Shown in pieces: positions 1 through 58,820 of a stretch of DNA of 64,000 nucleotides (its first letter is position 1; every line of letters starts with the position of its first letter). A program made the translations under genes and the position numbers. Source of the DNA: Hyperoodon ampullatus (Eukaryota; Chordata; Mammalia; Artiodactyla; Ziphiidae); NCBI GenBank assembly GCA_949752795.1, contig OX457057.1, forward strand, positions 4,516,632 through 4,580,631, given 5' to 3'. The notes beneath the pieces are model-generated. The model searched no databases, was not told the DNA's origin, and saw only the letters and a program-made list of their open reading frames with translations.

Positions 1-1531
1 CTGCCTTGCCCAATGCCATAGCAGCAGCACATCACCCTGATCTGGACCCCAAAATGACAAAACCATGTGATAGTTGAGGGTGTCCAGGACCAGGGGAGCC
101 AACATGGGAGTGCAGGGATTTTTTTTTTCCCCCATGGAGGAAGCACAAGGGAGGGGCCCTCAAGATAAGCCATTTAGCTCTTTGTCATCAAAGCACCCCT
201 GCCACTCGCAGGCCTCAGGGTACAGCTCTGCTCGGTGGGCTAGAGGAGGGCGGCTCTGGCAGGCACCAAGAGCCAGTTGAAGCACTGAGGCTGCCAGGAT
301 AAGACTCCTCCCTCTCCTTGTCCCCTTGGGTAGGGGTCCTAGACCCCAGCCGTCATAGGTCCCATGGAGGAGTGAGGCGGGTCTGGCGTGGTGAAAGTGG
401 CTGGAAACCCACCTGGCCACTCAGGCCTAGAGGCTCCAGTTTAGGAGGGTGCCATGGAGCGCTGGAGCCCATTGCACGTGGCGCCACCTGGTGTTGGTCC
501 CAGGGACTTGGATTCCCACTGTTCCTGGAAGCCGCTTCCCTCTAAGGCATTTCCAGCACCATCCTGTGCCTGTCTCGCTATCCGCTGGGTGAAACACCCC
601 AGTGCAGAGCCCTCATGGGGCTTCAGTGGGGAGGTGGGGGGTGATGGGGAGGGCGGGGAGGAAGGGCACAGGATATTTCAAGGTTGCCGATGTGCTGACT
701 GTGCTCCCACAGCTACACAGCCCCCATCTTCTAGCAGTTCTTCCTCCTGTCCAGCCTGCTGTGCCTCCCTCCAGCTCCCACGAAGGGCTTCCGGCCAAGC
801 AGGCAGGGTGGTTTGGCGCACGTGTGCTCTCCTGGCCTGCTGCCCTCCCAGGGCCATCCTGCCCCCTTGGGGAGGGGTCTTGGCCCTGCTCTCCGGGCAA
901 CTGCTCTGGCGCACCTCCCCATTGCTCCCCCAGCCCTTGCTTTCCCGTCTCTCTCCATTCGGCAGTCCCGGGCCCTCAAGCTCACGACGGACTCCCCCAC
1001 CTCAGACAGACAGCCAGCGGCAGCTCTGGGCACTCTCTGAGGCCAGGGTCTCTAGATCCGGAAACCAGAGCCCACCAGGCATTACTGTCCTTTTCCCCTT
1101 CTCTCCCTCCCTGCCTCGGGGAGGCTATGTGCGCAGTTCTTGGGGGTCTGGAGGAACGAGGAGGGCTGACGGCACAGCACCCATGGCCACCTGCCAGGGC
1201 ATAGACCCAGAGCCCCAAAGCCCCTGAGGGACTTCTTAGGCTTGTTCCTAGCGCATGGCCTTTGCCCTCGAAGTCTCCCATGCCTGGAATGCGCCTATGT
1301 ACGCGCCTTTGAATAAAGCCCAGCCCACCGCACCTCCCCTTTCCCCGACTGCCCACGTAGCCCCTATAACTTACTAAGTCCCCGTTTTCCTGCTCTGATC
1401 ACACTTGTCACTCTCTGGAACTGCGGTCATCATTTGCTGGCTCGTGTCCCCAGCGCCTAGGAACTGGCACTGGGTGGATGAATCAGTTCGTCTGGGAGCT
1501 CTGCCCCCCAGCGCCTGGACGGCTCTGATCA
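1..1531. other. Intergenic sequence upstream of ESPN
   Basis: No exon with recognisable homology. An AATAAA occurs at 1312 but cannot be tied to a gene. Confidence 0.6.
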
Positions 1532-1547
1532 CCGGGGTCTGCTTTTT

Positions 1548-1672
1548 TTAATATATATATATTTTGGCTGCACGGCTCGGCCTGTGGGATCTTAGTTCTC
1601 CGAGTAGGGATCGAACCCGCGCCCCATGCATTGGGAGCGCGGATTCCTGACCACTGGACCACCAAGGGAAGT
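1548..1672 (-). mobile_element. tRNA-derived SINE (older CHR type)
   Basis: Reverse-oriented, ending '...ccaccaagggaagtcc', with target-site duplication CCGGGGTCTGCTTTT at about 1532 and 1673. It lies just upstream of the ESPN CpG island. Confidence 0.85.
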
Positions 1673-1739
1673 CCCGGGGTCTGCTTTTTGACCGGAGGTA
1701 AATTTGGAGAGAAGTCCCTGGGCGCACCGCCTCTGTCGC

Positions 1740-2056
1740 CGGAGTCCGGCCCTCGGCGCTTCTGCGGCGGGCGGGCGGGGGACGCGGACCGCGGCGGGCG
1801 GGGCCGGGCGGAGGCGGCGCGGGGGGCGGGCCCGAGGCTTAGGCTGGGCGCCGCGGGGGGCCCCCAGCCCCAGAGCTCGGCGGAGGCGGAGCGGAGCGGG
1901 CGAGGCAGCGCGGGCAGAAGCCGGGCCGGCAGCCGCTCCGCCTCCCCACTCTTAGGCCCCGACGGTCGCGCCGCGGGCTCCCCCGGTGCCCCAGGACAGA
2001 CGCATGGCGCCCCGGGAGCCGCGCTGAGCCCGGGTCGCGGCGCCGCGGGCGGCACC
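1740..2056 (+). promoter_or_regulatory. ESPN: ESPN CpG-island promoter and 5' UTR
   Basis: The sequence becomes very GC- and CpG-rich from about 1740, with repeated GGGCGGG/GGGGCGGG Sp1-like boxes at about 1769-1830, and stays so through exon 1. There is no clear TATA box. The transcription start cannot be fixed from sequence. Confidence 0.7.
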
Positions 2057-33291
<31,235 letters not shown>

Positions 33292-34070
33292 ACGCCGCCC
33301 TCCTGCTCGCAGCCTCGCGAGCTTGGGGCCGCCCCCAGACCCCGCCCCGGGCCTGCCAGGCCCGGGCCGACGGGCTGGCAGCCGCGCCGCCCTCCCCTCC
33401 CGCGCTGGAACCCCCCCCCCCGCCTTGACCCCTACCCCGGGCACCCCCCCTTCCCCCGCACCCGCATCCCCAGCCCCGGGCGACGCTGGGGCGCGCCCGC
33501 CGCCGCAGTCGCCCAGAAAAAGTGCCCAAGCTGTTGACGCAGAAAGACGCTGCTTATTTGCATGCCTACTTACATATATTTGCATGTTCGTTGAATGTCA
33601 AAGTGTGCAGAGCTCTCCCCAGCCCCGTGGGTGGTGACCTTGGTTTCCTGCGGGTCGCGCGCCCTTTTGCCGCCCCCTCCCCCGCACCCCGGAACCCGCG
33701 TCGCTGTCGCATCCTGGGCGGAGGCAGGCCCCGCGCTCGGGGAAGGGGTTTTCCTCTCTCCCTGACCCAGATCAGCGCACGGCCCAGCCCCGGCCGCATT
33801 TCCCATCCCCGCCGAGGGTTTCCTCTCAGTCATTTGTTTACCAGAAACGATGAAAACTGCAAACTGCCCGTCGGGACAGAGTTGCCGCTCCCGGCGCCCC
33901 ACCTCCAAGTCTGCGCGCCGTCCCCAGCCAGGCCCCGCACTCCCCCGACGCTTTCACTGTCCTGACGGAGTGCGTGGAGGACGAGGGATCCTGAACCTGT
34001 GTCTCCAACCGCTGCCTCCCCGGTCCCCGCCATCCCGCACCCGCATTAAAGCTCTCTCAGCCGCCCGGGG
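33292..34070 (+). other. ESPN: ESPN 3' UTR
   Basis: GC-rich sequence between the canonical stop and the poly(A) signal, with C-runs at about 33411-33422. No other gene seen. Confidence 0.7.
34045..34050 (+). terminator. ESPN: ESPN canonical poly(A) signal
   Basis: ATTAAA 754 nt after the canonical stop, the first good signal downstream. Cleavage is expected near 34065-34080. Confidence 0.65.
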
Positions 34071-34289
34071 CTCACGCTCGCTCTCACTCGTCGGCACCGC
34101 GACTTCCTCTCCTCGGGGTAACTGGGCCATGGCGGGGCCGGAGGGGCAGGCTTGGGCTACGGGCCACACTGGCCTCCGCCGTGGGTGGCAAGACTTCTGG
34201 CCCTTTCGACGCCCCTGGGAAACCAAGCCTGCGCCACTTAACACCCCCAGTCCCGCGGAAACACCAAGCAGCAGCTTTTCTTCACAGAT

Positions 34290-34295
34290 TTTAAT
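34290..34295 (-). terminator. TNFRSF25: TNFRSF25 poly(A) signal
   Basis: TTTAAT on the plus strand reads ATTAAA on the minus strand, 232 nt beyond the stop. The ESPN signal points toward it from about 240 nt away. Confidence 0.55.
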
Positions 34296-34526
34296 AATAC
34301 CAAGGCCTCAGCCAAACACAGGCCAAGAAACAGCTGATGGTCGTTGGTGCTTCCTCGCCTTAACTGGAACCCTAGGGGCGCGCAGGGGTGAGGCTGGCAG
34401 GCGCTGCTACGCAGGGCCGTGCCAGGGGCTTAATAAGTGACATTAAATGTCTACACGCATAAGTAACCGTACTTAGGGCTTCTGCAAGGGCCACCAGAGC
34501 CTCGAAGTGGCGGGTGGGCCCCGGCG

Positions 34527-34849
34527 TCACGGGCCACGCTGCAGGCGGCTCCGCAGGTCCTCGGCGCAGCCGTCCAGCCCCATGCGCTCCAGGGCGGCGT
34601 AGACGGCGCCCAAGCCCGCGGGCTGCTGCTGGCGCCAGCGCTTGAGCATCTCGTACTGCTGGTCGCGGAAGCGCCCGACCTCCACCTCCACCGCCTCGAT
34701 CTCCGCCTCGCGCAGCCCCAGCGTGCGCACGAACTCCTTCCAGCGCCGCGCGGGCACCGCGTCCATCACCTCGTAGAGCTGCGGGCCCGGCTGGAGCATG
34801 GCGGCCGCCGAGCCTGCAGGGGGCGCCGGCGAGGGCGGGGGCGGCGGGC
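34527..34849 (-). CDS. TNFRSF25: TNFRSF25 exon 10 (death domain)
   Basis: Encodes MLQPGPQLYEVMDAVPARRW, KEFVRTLGLREAEIEAVEVE and LKRWRQQQPAGLGAVYAALE, the full death domain. The acceptor is GCCGCAG on the minus strand. Confidence 0.96.
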
Positions 34850-37800
34850 CTGCGGCCAGAGAGAGCCAATGGGGAATGCAGGTAGGGGCCAAGGGGCAGG
34901 GAGGTCCACCTGGTCAGTTAGGGGACGGGAAGTGGGCAAGTGGCCTCAGGAAAGCACAGCTTATCACCTCGGACTCAGGAGAATGGGCTCAAGGCCTCAG
35001 GCCCCTGAAATCCCTTACCAAGAGCTCTGCTGGGCAGCTGGTCCCAGGACCACATCACCTCCGGGAAGGGCGCCTCCTGGGCCTGGGGAGAGCCAGAGGT
35101 CCAGCTGCTGCCTACCAGCTGGACGGTGCAGACCTTCTCACTGCCGCTGGGTGTTACCGGAAGGGTGGGGCTGCTGTCCGGGGGTGAGAGGTGGGTGGCC
35201 TGGAAGCCAAGAGAGGCCCCAGGTCAGCCTCGCTTGCCTGGCTCTGGGGTCTCTGGCCAGGGGTGGGCATCCCTGGTTCAGTCAGCAAACATCCCCCGGT
35301 GGCACCTCCCCCGGTGGCCGTGCCCTCTCACTGTGACCCAGTAGAAGAGCTCCCTCTTCTGCCTGGAACGCCCTGCCGCTGCTGCCCTCTCCTTGTTCCG
35401 CCAAGCCTGGTAGAGGCCTCACCGTGGTGACACTCTTCCTACTGAACTGTTCGCCTCTGTTTACCTGTCTAGACCCCCGTAGACTCAGAGCCACTTGAGG
35501 ACGGGCCCTGAGCTGCTCCCACTCACTGATAACTCAGCAAATGTGTTCGTGAGGTCTACTCCGTGCCAGCTACCAGGCGCCGCGCTGGGATCACGAGTTA
35601 TAATAAGGCCCAACCGCTCAGCTCCGGAAGGCTTGCTCACTCTCATCCTAGAACACTACTGAGAATCTTACCTGCAGGGGGTTCAGAGCCTCCACCCCAG
35701 CTTCACCTGCTGAGAGACACAAAGAGAATCTAATCAGCAACCAGGCAAGGCTCCGGAACCTCCGGAACCGTTCAGCACCCACTCCCAGCGCTCCCTGCCT
35801 CAGTTTCCCCCACTGCGTCAGGCCGAATGGGCTCTGGGCTACCCATCCTGACCCCAGGCCTCTAGGAACGTGGCACACGCGCGCACGTGCACTTACCAGG
35901 AACTATGGCCTTGCAAAGCCGGCAGCGGCGGTATGTGTAGGTCAGGGTGGCACCAAGCAGGAGTGGGACCACCAGGCCTGCCAGGAGCACCTGGACCCAG
36001 AACACTGAAAGAGCAGCTGGTGGGTGGTGGGTGGTAGCCATCCCCCACCGTCCCCTCGGCCCATCTCAGCTCTCCCACTGGCGTTTCCATTTCACCACCT
36101 ACCCTGCCTCCAGCCACAGACAGCCACACAGGGCACAGGACAGCCCCCAAGGGTGCTCCTGCAAGGGGAGAGGATGCGGTGGAGGGTGAGGGAGTACACA
36201 CCGGGGGGGGGGGGGAACTGCTCAGGACCACCTGACATCTTCTCCATCCTGGAGGCCCTTCCCTCCTGAGAGCCTGACTCTACCCAAGAATGTTCCCCAA
36301 GTACTGCTGAAACGTCACTGGTGTCCATAACAGTAACAACAAACGCTACTTATTGAGCTTCTTCTAGACTAGACCGAGGGGCACTAGAATGTCAACTCTG
36401 GGATTTGCCTGTTTTGTTCCCTGTCGTTTCCCCAGCACCTAGAACAGTGTCTGGAAATGACAGATGCTCAAGAAACACTTGGGGAGCAGATGCGTGAATA
36501 AAGTTAGTCACCCCTTAATCAGAGCCCTGGGGAGAGCCACTAACACTCCCACGTTCAGATGGGGAGGCCACAGATTGGAGAGGTGAAGTAACTTGCCCAA
36601 GGTCCCTCTGAGAACAAGGGGCAGATCTTGAGTCTCAGCCCAAGTTTTGAAACTATATTAACATGACTCTCTCTGTAAGTGACACATCCTATCCTTAACG
36701 TAGGGCTGGAAGGATTACTAAAGGAAAATATGACATAAAGTGAAGATATGCCCCCTTATTTATCTGACATAAGGTGAATTCAAATTTCTCTTTACCATCC
36801 AGTGTTTGCCTGAAGTGGGACCCGCTTACCATAGGGTCAAGCCCCTCCTCCCTGACAGCAGCCCTCTCGATCCCCACTCTGCTCCCAGCCTCCCTTCCCC
36901 CAGCCCAGGGCAGCCAGGAAGTTACGTGGGACAGGACACGCAGCTGTTGCCATATTCATAGAAGCCGGGCAGGCAGGTCCCACAGTGAGTGTCTCCGCTG
37001 GAACCTGTGGTCCGGGAGATGGTGTGGGTCAGGACGGGAGAGAAGGAGGCAGGGGAAGGGGGTGTGGGAGTAGACAGCCCAGATCGGGGGTACCCACAGG
37101 GGGCCCGCGTGCGGCGGTGCAGGGCCTCACAGTCTGGGCACGGGTGGCAGCGAAAGGGAGAGCTGTGGGGACACTGGCTGACGACGCAGTCCATGAACCA
37201 GCCTGGCTTGCAGCCGCAGTGGGTGTCCGCCACCGCCGAGCAGTTCTTCAGGGCCACCTGGGAGGCTGGCAGGGGTGTTTGGGGAGACGGGGGAGAGCAG
37301 AGACTGTCAGAGCCAAAGGGCCCCACAGAGAGGCAGGACAGGTCCCCTGGAGAATGGAGGTGAGGAGACCCGAGACAGGGCCACCCCCAAAGTGAGAGAA
37401 GTGTGGAGATCACCACAGACCAGAGGCTGGAAGGCCACCAGGATGAGAGGGCACAAAGGCATCCTGAGGCAGGGTCAGGGTAGAGGGCCCCAGGGTGGGG
37501 TGGGCACAGGGCTCTCCCAGCCAAAGGCTGGGCTCGAGCCAGCCACTTCCTTCAGAAGGACCCTGGCCAGGGCCTGTCCTCCAGAGCCGCCCTGCCCCCA
37601 AGCACTAGGCAGCCCCTCACCCTCCTCGTCACAGGCCTGGCAGCGAGCACAGCGGGTCTTGTGGTGGTTCTCCCAGGCCAGGAAGGTGCCCCGGGGGCAC
37701 GGGAGACAGGTGGAGATGCCACAGGGCTTTGTGCAGGGGGCCTTCAGGTAGTGCCCTGTGGAACCCAGCCTGGGGTCAAAGAGGGCTGCCGCCTTCCCGC

Positions 37801-38637
37801 CTCGGGCTCCCTGCTTCCCTCCCAGCCTCCCCTCGTCCCATCCCTGGCCTGCCTCCCACCACTGCCCAGCCCTCCTGACCCCCGCCTGCCCCATCGGCCC
37901 TCACTTCCCGCCACGTCCCTCCCACCCCTGCAGCCGCTCACCTGCTGGACAGCCCCTGCAGCAGACCAGACCGCTCCTCTTCTGGAAGCTGTGCACACAG
38001 TCACACCTAGGGCTGGGAGTGCTGCCCTGGCCCTGGGCACCCAGCAGCAGGAGGAGGGCCTGGGGGACAGGGGCTGCTGGCTCCCAGCCTGGCTGCCCAG
38101 GCGGGGGGCGCTCTCTACCCGGTCTCCCCAGCCTTCAGGGGCTCCAGCACTTGCCCACAGAGCAGCCCACTTCTCAGGTTCTTGCCCCAAAGGGGTGCCC
38201 ATCGGTGGGGCTCTGGACTAACTTCCTTCCCCTGTGCACAGACCAGGCTTGGGAGGGGCAGAGAAGAGGGTTCCCACCAGCCCTTCTCTCAAGGCTGGGC
38301 AGCAGGCGGTCCCCACCCCCACCCACGCCCTTGCTAAGGTGGGGGGCCCTGATCTTTCTCTGCCTCGGGCCCCCAGATCCCTCCGGCTCCGAGAGGGTGT
38401 TTCCTCTCGGCGGAAGGGCCCCACCCCGGCTGAACCTCTAACTAGGTTGGAAGAGGGGCCGGCCCAGCCCCCAGCGAGGCCGGATCGGAGGCTCCTATCC
38501 CCACCCCCACCCCATCCCCGCGTCCCCTTCCTTCGCCGCCTCGGGGACTCAGGCCCCGGCCAGGCTCGAGGTCGTGTCCCCGCGACCCCACTCACCGCAG
38601 CCAGCGCCGCCGCACACGCCCCGGGCCGCGGCTCCAT
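34527..38637 (-). CDS. TNFRSF25: TNF receptor superfamily member 25 (death receptor 3)
   Basis: DR3 is a single-pass receptor for TL1A, on T cells and other lymphocytes, that signals through TRADD. Exons from the start: 38637-38596, 38059-37942, 37755-37621, 37265-37098, 37004-36926, 36158-36103, 36004-35897, 35709-35672, 35199-35019 and 34849-34527. Phases agree throughout and the sum is 415 codons plus TGA, against 417 in human. Residues 1-25 are a leucine-rich signal peptide, about 33-195 are cysteine-rich repeats, about 201-224 the membrane segment, and about 331-415 the death domain ending LRSRLQRGP. No break seen. It converges with ESPN and lies just downstream of PLEKHG5 on the same strand. 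Confidence 0.95.
35019..35199 (-). CDS. TNFRSF25: TNFRSF25 exon 9 (cytoplasmic linker)
   Basis: Encodes ATHLSPPDSSPTLPV, then SEKVCTVQLVGSSW and MWSWDQLPSRALG. Minus-strand acceptor CTTCCAG, donor TTG|GTAAGG. Confidence 0.93.
35672..35709 (-). CDS. TNFRSF25: TNFRSF25 exon 8
   Basis: A 38-nt exon encoding AGEAGVEALNPLQ. The acceptor is a NAGNAG pair (CTCAGCAG), so a 3-nt shorter form beginning at 35706 is possible. Confidence 0.88.
35897..36004 (-). CDS. TNFRSF25: TNFRSF25 exon 7 (membrane segment)
   Basis: Encodes FWVQVLLAGLVVPLLLGATL followed by TYTYRRCRLCKAIVP: one hydrophobic helix and a basic stop-transfer. Confidence 0.95.
36103..36158 (-). CDS. TNFRSF25: TNFRSF25 exon 6
   Basis: Encodes STLGGCPVPCVAVCGWRQ, the end of the ectodomain. 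The junction codon becomes GTG (Val) where human has ATG (Met). Confidence 0.92.
36200..36916 (-). other. TNFRSF25: TNFRSF25 intron 5
   Basis: Contains a run of 13 G near 36203-36215 and a MIR-like remnant at about 36330-36620. No exon seen. Confidence 0.6.
36926..37004 (-). CDS. TNFRSF25: TNFRSF25 exon 5
   Basis: Encodes SSGDTHCGTCLPGFYEYGNS and CVSCP, a cysteine-rich repeat segment. Confidence 0.94.
37098..37265 (-). CDS. TNFRSF25: TNFRSF25 exon 4
   Basis: Encodes SQVALKNCSAVADTHCGCKP, then GWFMDCVVSQCPHSSPFRCH and PCPDCEALHRRTRAP. The donor is T|GTGGGT, chosen because it restores a Cys codon at the junction as in human DR3. Confidence 0.92.
37621..37755 (-). CDS. TNFRSF25: TNFRSF25 exon 3
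   Basis: Encodes GHYLKAPCTKPCGISTCLPC, then FLAWENHHKTRCARCQACDE, a ligand-binding cysteine-rich repeat. Confidence 0.95.
37942..38059 (-). CDS. TNFRSF25: TNFRSF25 exon 2
   Basis: Encodes the rest of the signal peptide (ALLLLLGAQGQG) and PRCDCVHSFQKRSGLVCCRG, the first cysteine repeat. Confidence 0.94.
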
Positions 38638-38830
38638 GGCCCTGGGCGCCACGCTGGGCCCTCGACCCGACCCGGGCTTCCCCGCTCCGCCCGCCGCGGG
38701 TGGGGCCCAGGCCGGCGCCCGCAGGCCCGCCCCGCCCACCCCGCGCCGCCCGAAGAGCCCGCCTAGGGGGAGGCGGAGGGGGAGGGCGCAGGGCGGGGCC
38801 GCCGGTACCAGGAAGCGAGCCCCCAGGCCG
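38450..38830 (-). promoter_or_regulatory. TNFRSF25: TNFRSF25 CpG-rich promoter region
   Basis: CpG-rich block around the first exon with GGGCGGG-type boxes near 38700-38810. No TATA box seen. Confidence 0.55.
38596..38637 (-). CDS. TNFRSF25: TNFRSF25 exon 1
   Basis: ATG at 38637 (minus) opens MEPRPGACAAALAA, then GCG|GTGAGT. Matches the human start in position and composition. Confidence 0.92.
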
Positions 38831-39400
38831 AAGCCCGCACACCTGAGCTCACCTGAGGCGGCTGGTGGGCAAGGTGCACACAGCACAAGGCTGCAGCCAG
38901 GTGCCACGCCTGGGTTCTAGCTTCAACCCTGAGACCACCGCTTCCTAGGGAGGCGACCTCCCCTCTCTGGGCCTCAGAGCCCGCCCTCAGCCATGAGGGG
39001 TTGGGCCAGAAGTACCCAGGTGGGAGACCCACCCTCCCCAAGTACTGCGTGGCGTCCCCCCCGCCCTGGAGGGGAGTCCTAGGGGGCACTCTCAGCAGAG
39101 CCTGAGACCATGGCCCACCCTGGCATAAGCTCAGAGGGGTGGCTCAGGGCAGGGCCCTCTAAGGTACCGCGTGGGGGAGGGCACCTCGTGGGGGGCTCTA
39201 GTGGTGGGCCTCATGTCTGCGGCAGGGGACAGGGGTTGACCTTGGGAGTACTGGTCAGGCGATCTCCGCCCCACTAATTCACTTCTGCTCCCACAGTCTC
39301 TTCCAGCGGGGCCCCACCAGAGGGAGGGGGCGGGAGCCCAGGGAGGCGCCCAAGTGCACCTGAGTCCGGAAAGGGGGGCGTTCCAAAAGCAAAGGACTCT
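38831..39400. other. Spacer between TNFRSF25 and PLEKHG5
   Basis: About 570 nt separate the TNFRSF25 promoter from the PLEKHG5 3' end. No gene or repeat recognised. Confidence 0.6.
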
Positions 39401-39939
39401 TTCCGGTGGAGTATATACAAGTCTTTATAAAAGAATCAAAAGCTCAATAAATATGCAACTTTACACAGAGCCCAGCCCAAGGACTGGGTGGGTGGGTAGG
39501 TGGGAGGGAGCGAGGGAGGGAGGCAAGGACGTGAGGGCAGGGGAACCGTCCCGTTTGGGGCCAGATGAGGGTGGAGGTGGGAGGGGCCGCCTGGGATCCC
39601 AGCCCTGGAGCCTAGCCCAGAGGCTTGGAGCTGGTGACTTCGGGGGTATCGGGCAAGGGACCCTGCCTAGGCTGGGGGGCGGAGGCACAGGCAGGTTAGT
39701 GACAGTGGTGGCTGTAACGGGGCCCTGCAGCCTGGGCCTGGGCCTCTGCTGAGCCCTCCCCCACTTCCAGCCAGTCTGGCAAAGTGCAAATTGGGCCCTG
39801 GGGACGGTGGCAGAGATCCTGCCCAGCACTCCGGCTGGGGCACACATAAGGCAGCAGCTGGAGCAGGGGCCGGCACACCCCAGGAGGCGTGCTGTCTGCT
39901 GTCCCTTGGCCAGTGGCACCCTTGGGAGCCTCCCTCTGC
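39400..39939 (-). other. PLEKHG5: PLEKHG5 3' UTR
   Basis: Noncoding sequence after the final TGA, with a GGTGGG-type repeat near 39487-39515 on the plus strand. Confidence 0.6.
39424..39429 (-). terminator. PLEKHG5: PLEKHG5 candidate poly(A) signal
   Basis: TTTATA on plus reads TATAAA on minus, a weak variant, at the end of a 3' UTR of about 540 nt. A plus-strand AATAAA nearby is in the wrong orientation. Confidence 0.45.
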
Positions 39940-56713
<16,774 letters not shown>

Positions 56714-57852
56714 GGCGGCCGGAGGAAGCGGCGGTCTGCGCCGCCCGCCGGACAAAGCGCGGAGCCCCGCTTCCTGCCATTGTGCGGCCGCGCCCGCCCG
56801 CTGAGCGCGCCGGGACCCCGGGGGCGGGGAACACCCTCCCTCCCGCCCGCAGCCCGGCTCTGACCCCCAGCCCAAAGGTCCCGGGCTCAGAGGGTCCCTC
56901 CCGGACCTCCTCCTTCCTCCAGGGGAGCTCCTTGGATGCTGGGGGCAGGGGGCCCGCCGGGGACAAACGCCCTCGCCTTGACTGCGGAATCCCGGCCCCC
57001 GCCCAGTCCCGCGGGCGCCCCACTCCGCTCAGACCTCCATCCCGACCCCAACGCACACGGCTGGGGCACAGGAGATCCCTCCCGGCCGAAAGGGCATCTC
57101 AGTCCCCTCCCTCCAGCCCTGGGGACCCCCGCCCCAGAGCCTCAGCCCGGGGGACCTCTTCCCCCTCCCCCGAGGGAGCTCCCTTAATGCTGGCGGCAGA
57201 AAAGGGGGGACCGGACCAGGGACCCATCCCCCTCCGGGTCCTCAGACCCCCGCTCCCTGTCCAGCCCCGAGGACATCTGTCTCTGCTCTGACCACCGACT
57301 TCCCCGCTTCAGCCACAGCCGGCGCTCAGAGGCCCTCTTGAGGGTCATCTTAGTGCCCGCCCACAATCCAAGAGACCCCCGCCTCAGGGCCTGAGCCCGG
57401 GGGACCCCTGCTCCCACTGCCCAGGCCAGTGGTGCTGGCAGAGCAGAGGGGTGCCGGTGACCACAGGTGGAGGCGGCGGGCGGAAGGCAGGCGCGTGGGG
57501 CGGAGAGGGTAGTCCTTGGGGAGCATCCAGGAGCACAGAGAGACGGGGGTGTCGCGGAAAACCCCGCAGCCCAACTCAACTTTCCGTGAGGCCCCTGCTG
57601 CTGTGGGCTGGTCCCTCCGGGCCTGGGGCCACGCGGGAGCTTCCGGGTGCCCTACCGCCAGGGGGCGCTCATCAGAGACTGGCGAGGACGCCGACCAGGA
57701 TTGGGGTGTGGTGCCGGGGTCCCCACTGTAGGTTGTCAAAGCGCTTTTACACTCATTCCCGGGAGACGGAGGCGGGCACTGTTACCTTCATTCATCGCGT
57801 GGCGGATAAAGTGAGGGAAAAGTCCACAGGCAGGACTGACACCCAGACTTTT

Positions 57853-58059
57853 TTTTTTTTTTTTTTTCCTGTACGCGGGCCTCTCACTGTTGTGGCCTCT
57901 CCCGCTGCGGAGCACAGGCTCCGGACGCGCAGGCTCAGCGGCCATGGCTCATGGGCCCAGCCGCTCCGCGGCATGTGGGATCTTCCCGGACCGGGGCACG
58001 AACCCGTGTCCCCTGCATCGGCAGGCGGCCTCTCAACCACTGTGCCACCAGGGAAGCCC
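57853..58059 (-). mobile_element. Young CHR-type SINE
   Basis: Reverse copy flanked by GACACCCAGACTTTT at 57838 and 58060. Confidence 0.93.
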
Positions 58060-58289
58060 GACACCCAGACTTTTGACTCTGGGGCTCTGGAATGGCCTCC
58101 CTGGGGAACTCCTCAGGACCCATGGGGGAGGGGGACTGCTGTCATCAGCCCCCCCATCCCCTAGTCAGCTCCCCCTCAATCTGGCTCTGGGTGGAAAGAG
58201 GGTGGGAGAGCAGCAGTTTATTCGGGCCAGGAGCTTTCCAGGACCCCCTCTGCTCCCAAATCCTGAGCCATCCCCTGTCCACACCACTG

Positions 58290-58820
58290 GCAGATATCTT
58301 GTAAACTAAAGCCTGATCATGTCACTCCCCCACAAACCCTCCTGTGGCTTCCCATCTTGCTTAAAATAAAATCCCAACTGTGGCCTGACTCCTACCGTGC
58401 CTTCTGGCCAGTTCCACAGGGTGGTCCGCCATGCTGGCTTCCTTCATCCCTACAACTCACCAAGCTCAGAGCCTGCACCTCTGCATTCTCTGTCTGGGAC
58501 ACAGTGTGCCCCTGATCTTCCAACAGCTGGCACTGGGCCCCACCTTAACTGCTACCTCCTAAGGAGGCCTTCACCCTTCTCTCAAAATAAATAGCCCCTT
58601 GCCCAAAATCAAACCCCTTACATTGAATTATTTCCTCCGAAGCAGCTATTACTACCTGAAATTATTTTATTTCTTTGTTCACTTCTTGATTATCACTTTT
58701 CCCTGCTAGACTATCCTCTCCAGCGGCCAGGAGTCTTGGCTGTCTGGCCCACGCTTCATCCTCGGCACTTAGAATAGTCCTGGCCACCGTAGGTGCTCCG
58801 TGCAGACTAGATGATAAATG
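58290..58820. mobile_element. L2-like LINE remnant
   Basis: Phrases such as 'ctgtggcttcccatcttgc' and 'ctggccaccgtaggtgctcc' suggest L2; diverged. Confidence 0.45.

Noticed and set aside
454..1227. 257-codon ORF upstream of ESPN
   Set aside because: Low-complexity Ser/Pro/Arg composition, no motif, no supporting neighbour.
1312..1317. AATAAA on the plus strand
   Set aside because: No upstream plus-strand gene in the window; by human synteny the neighbouring gene is on the minus strand. Chance match.
39449..39454. Plus-strand AATAAA near the PLEKHG5 3' end
   Set aside because: Wrong orientation for PLEKHG5 and TNFRSF25.
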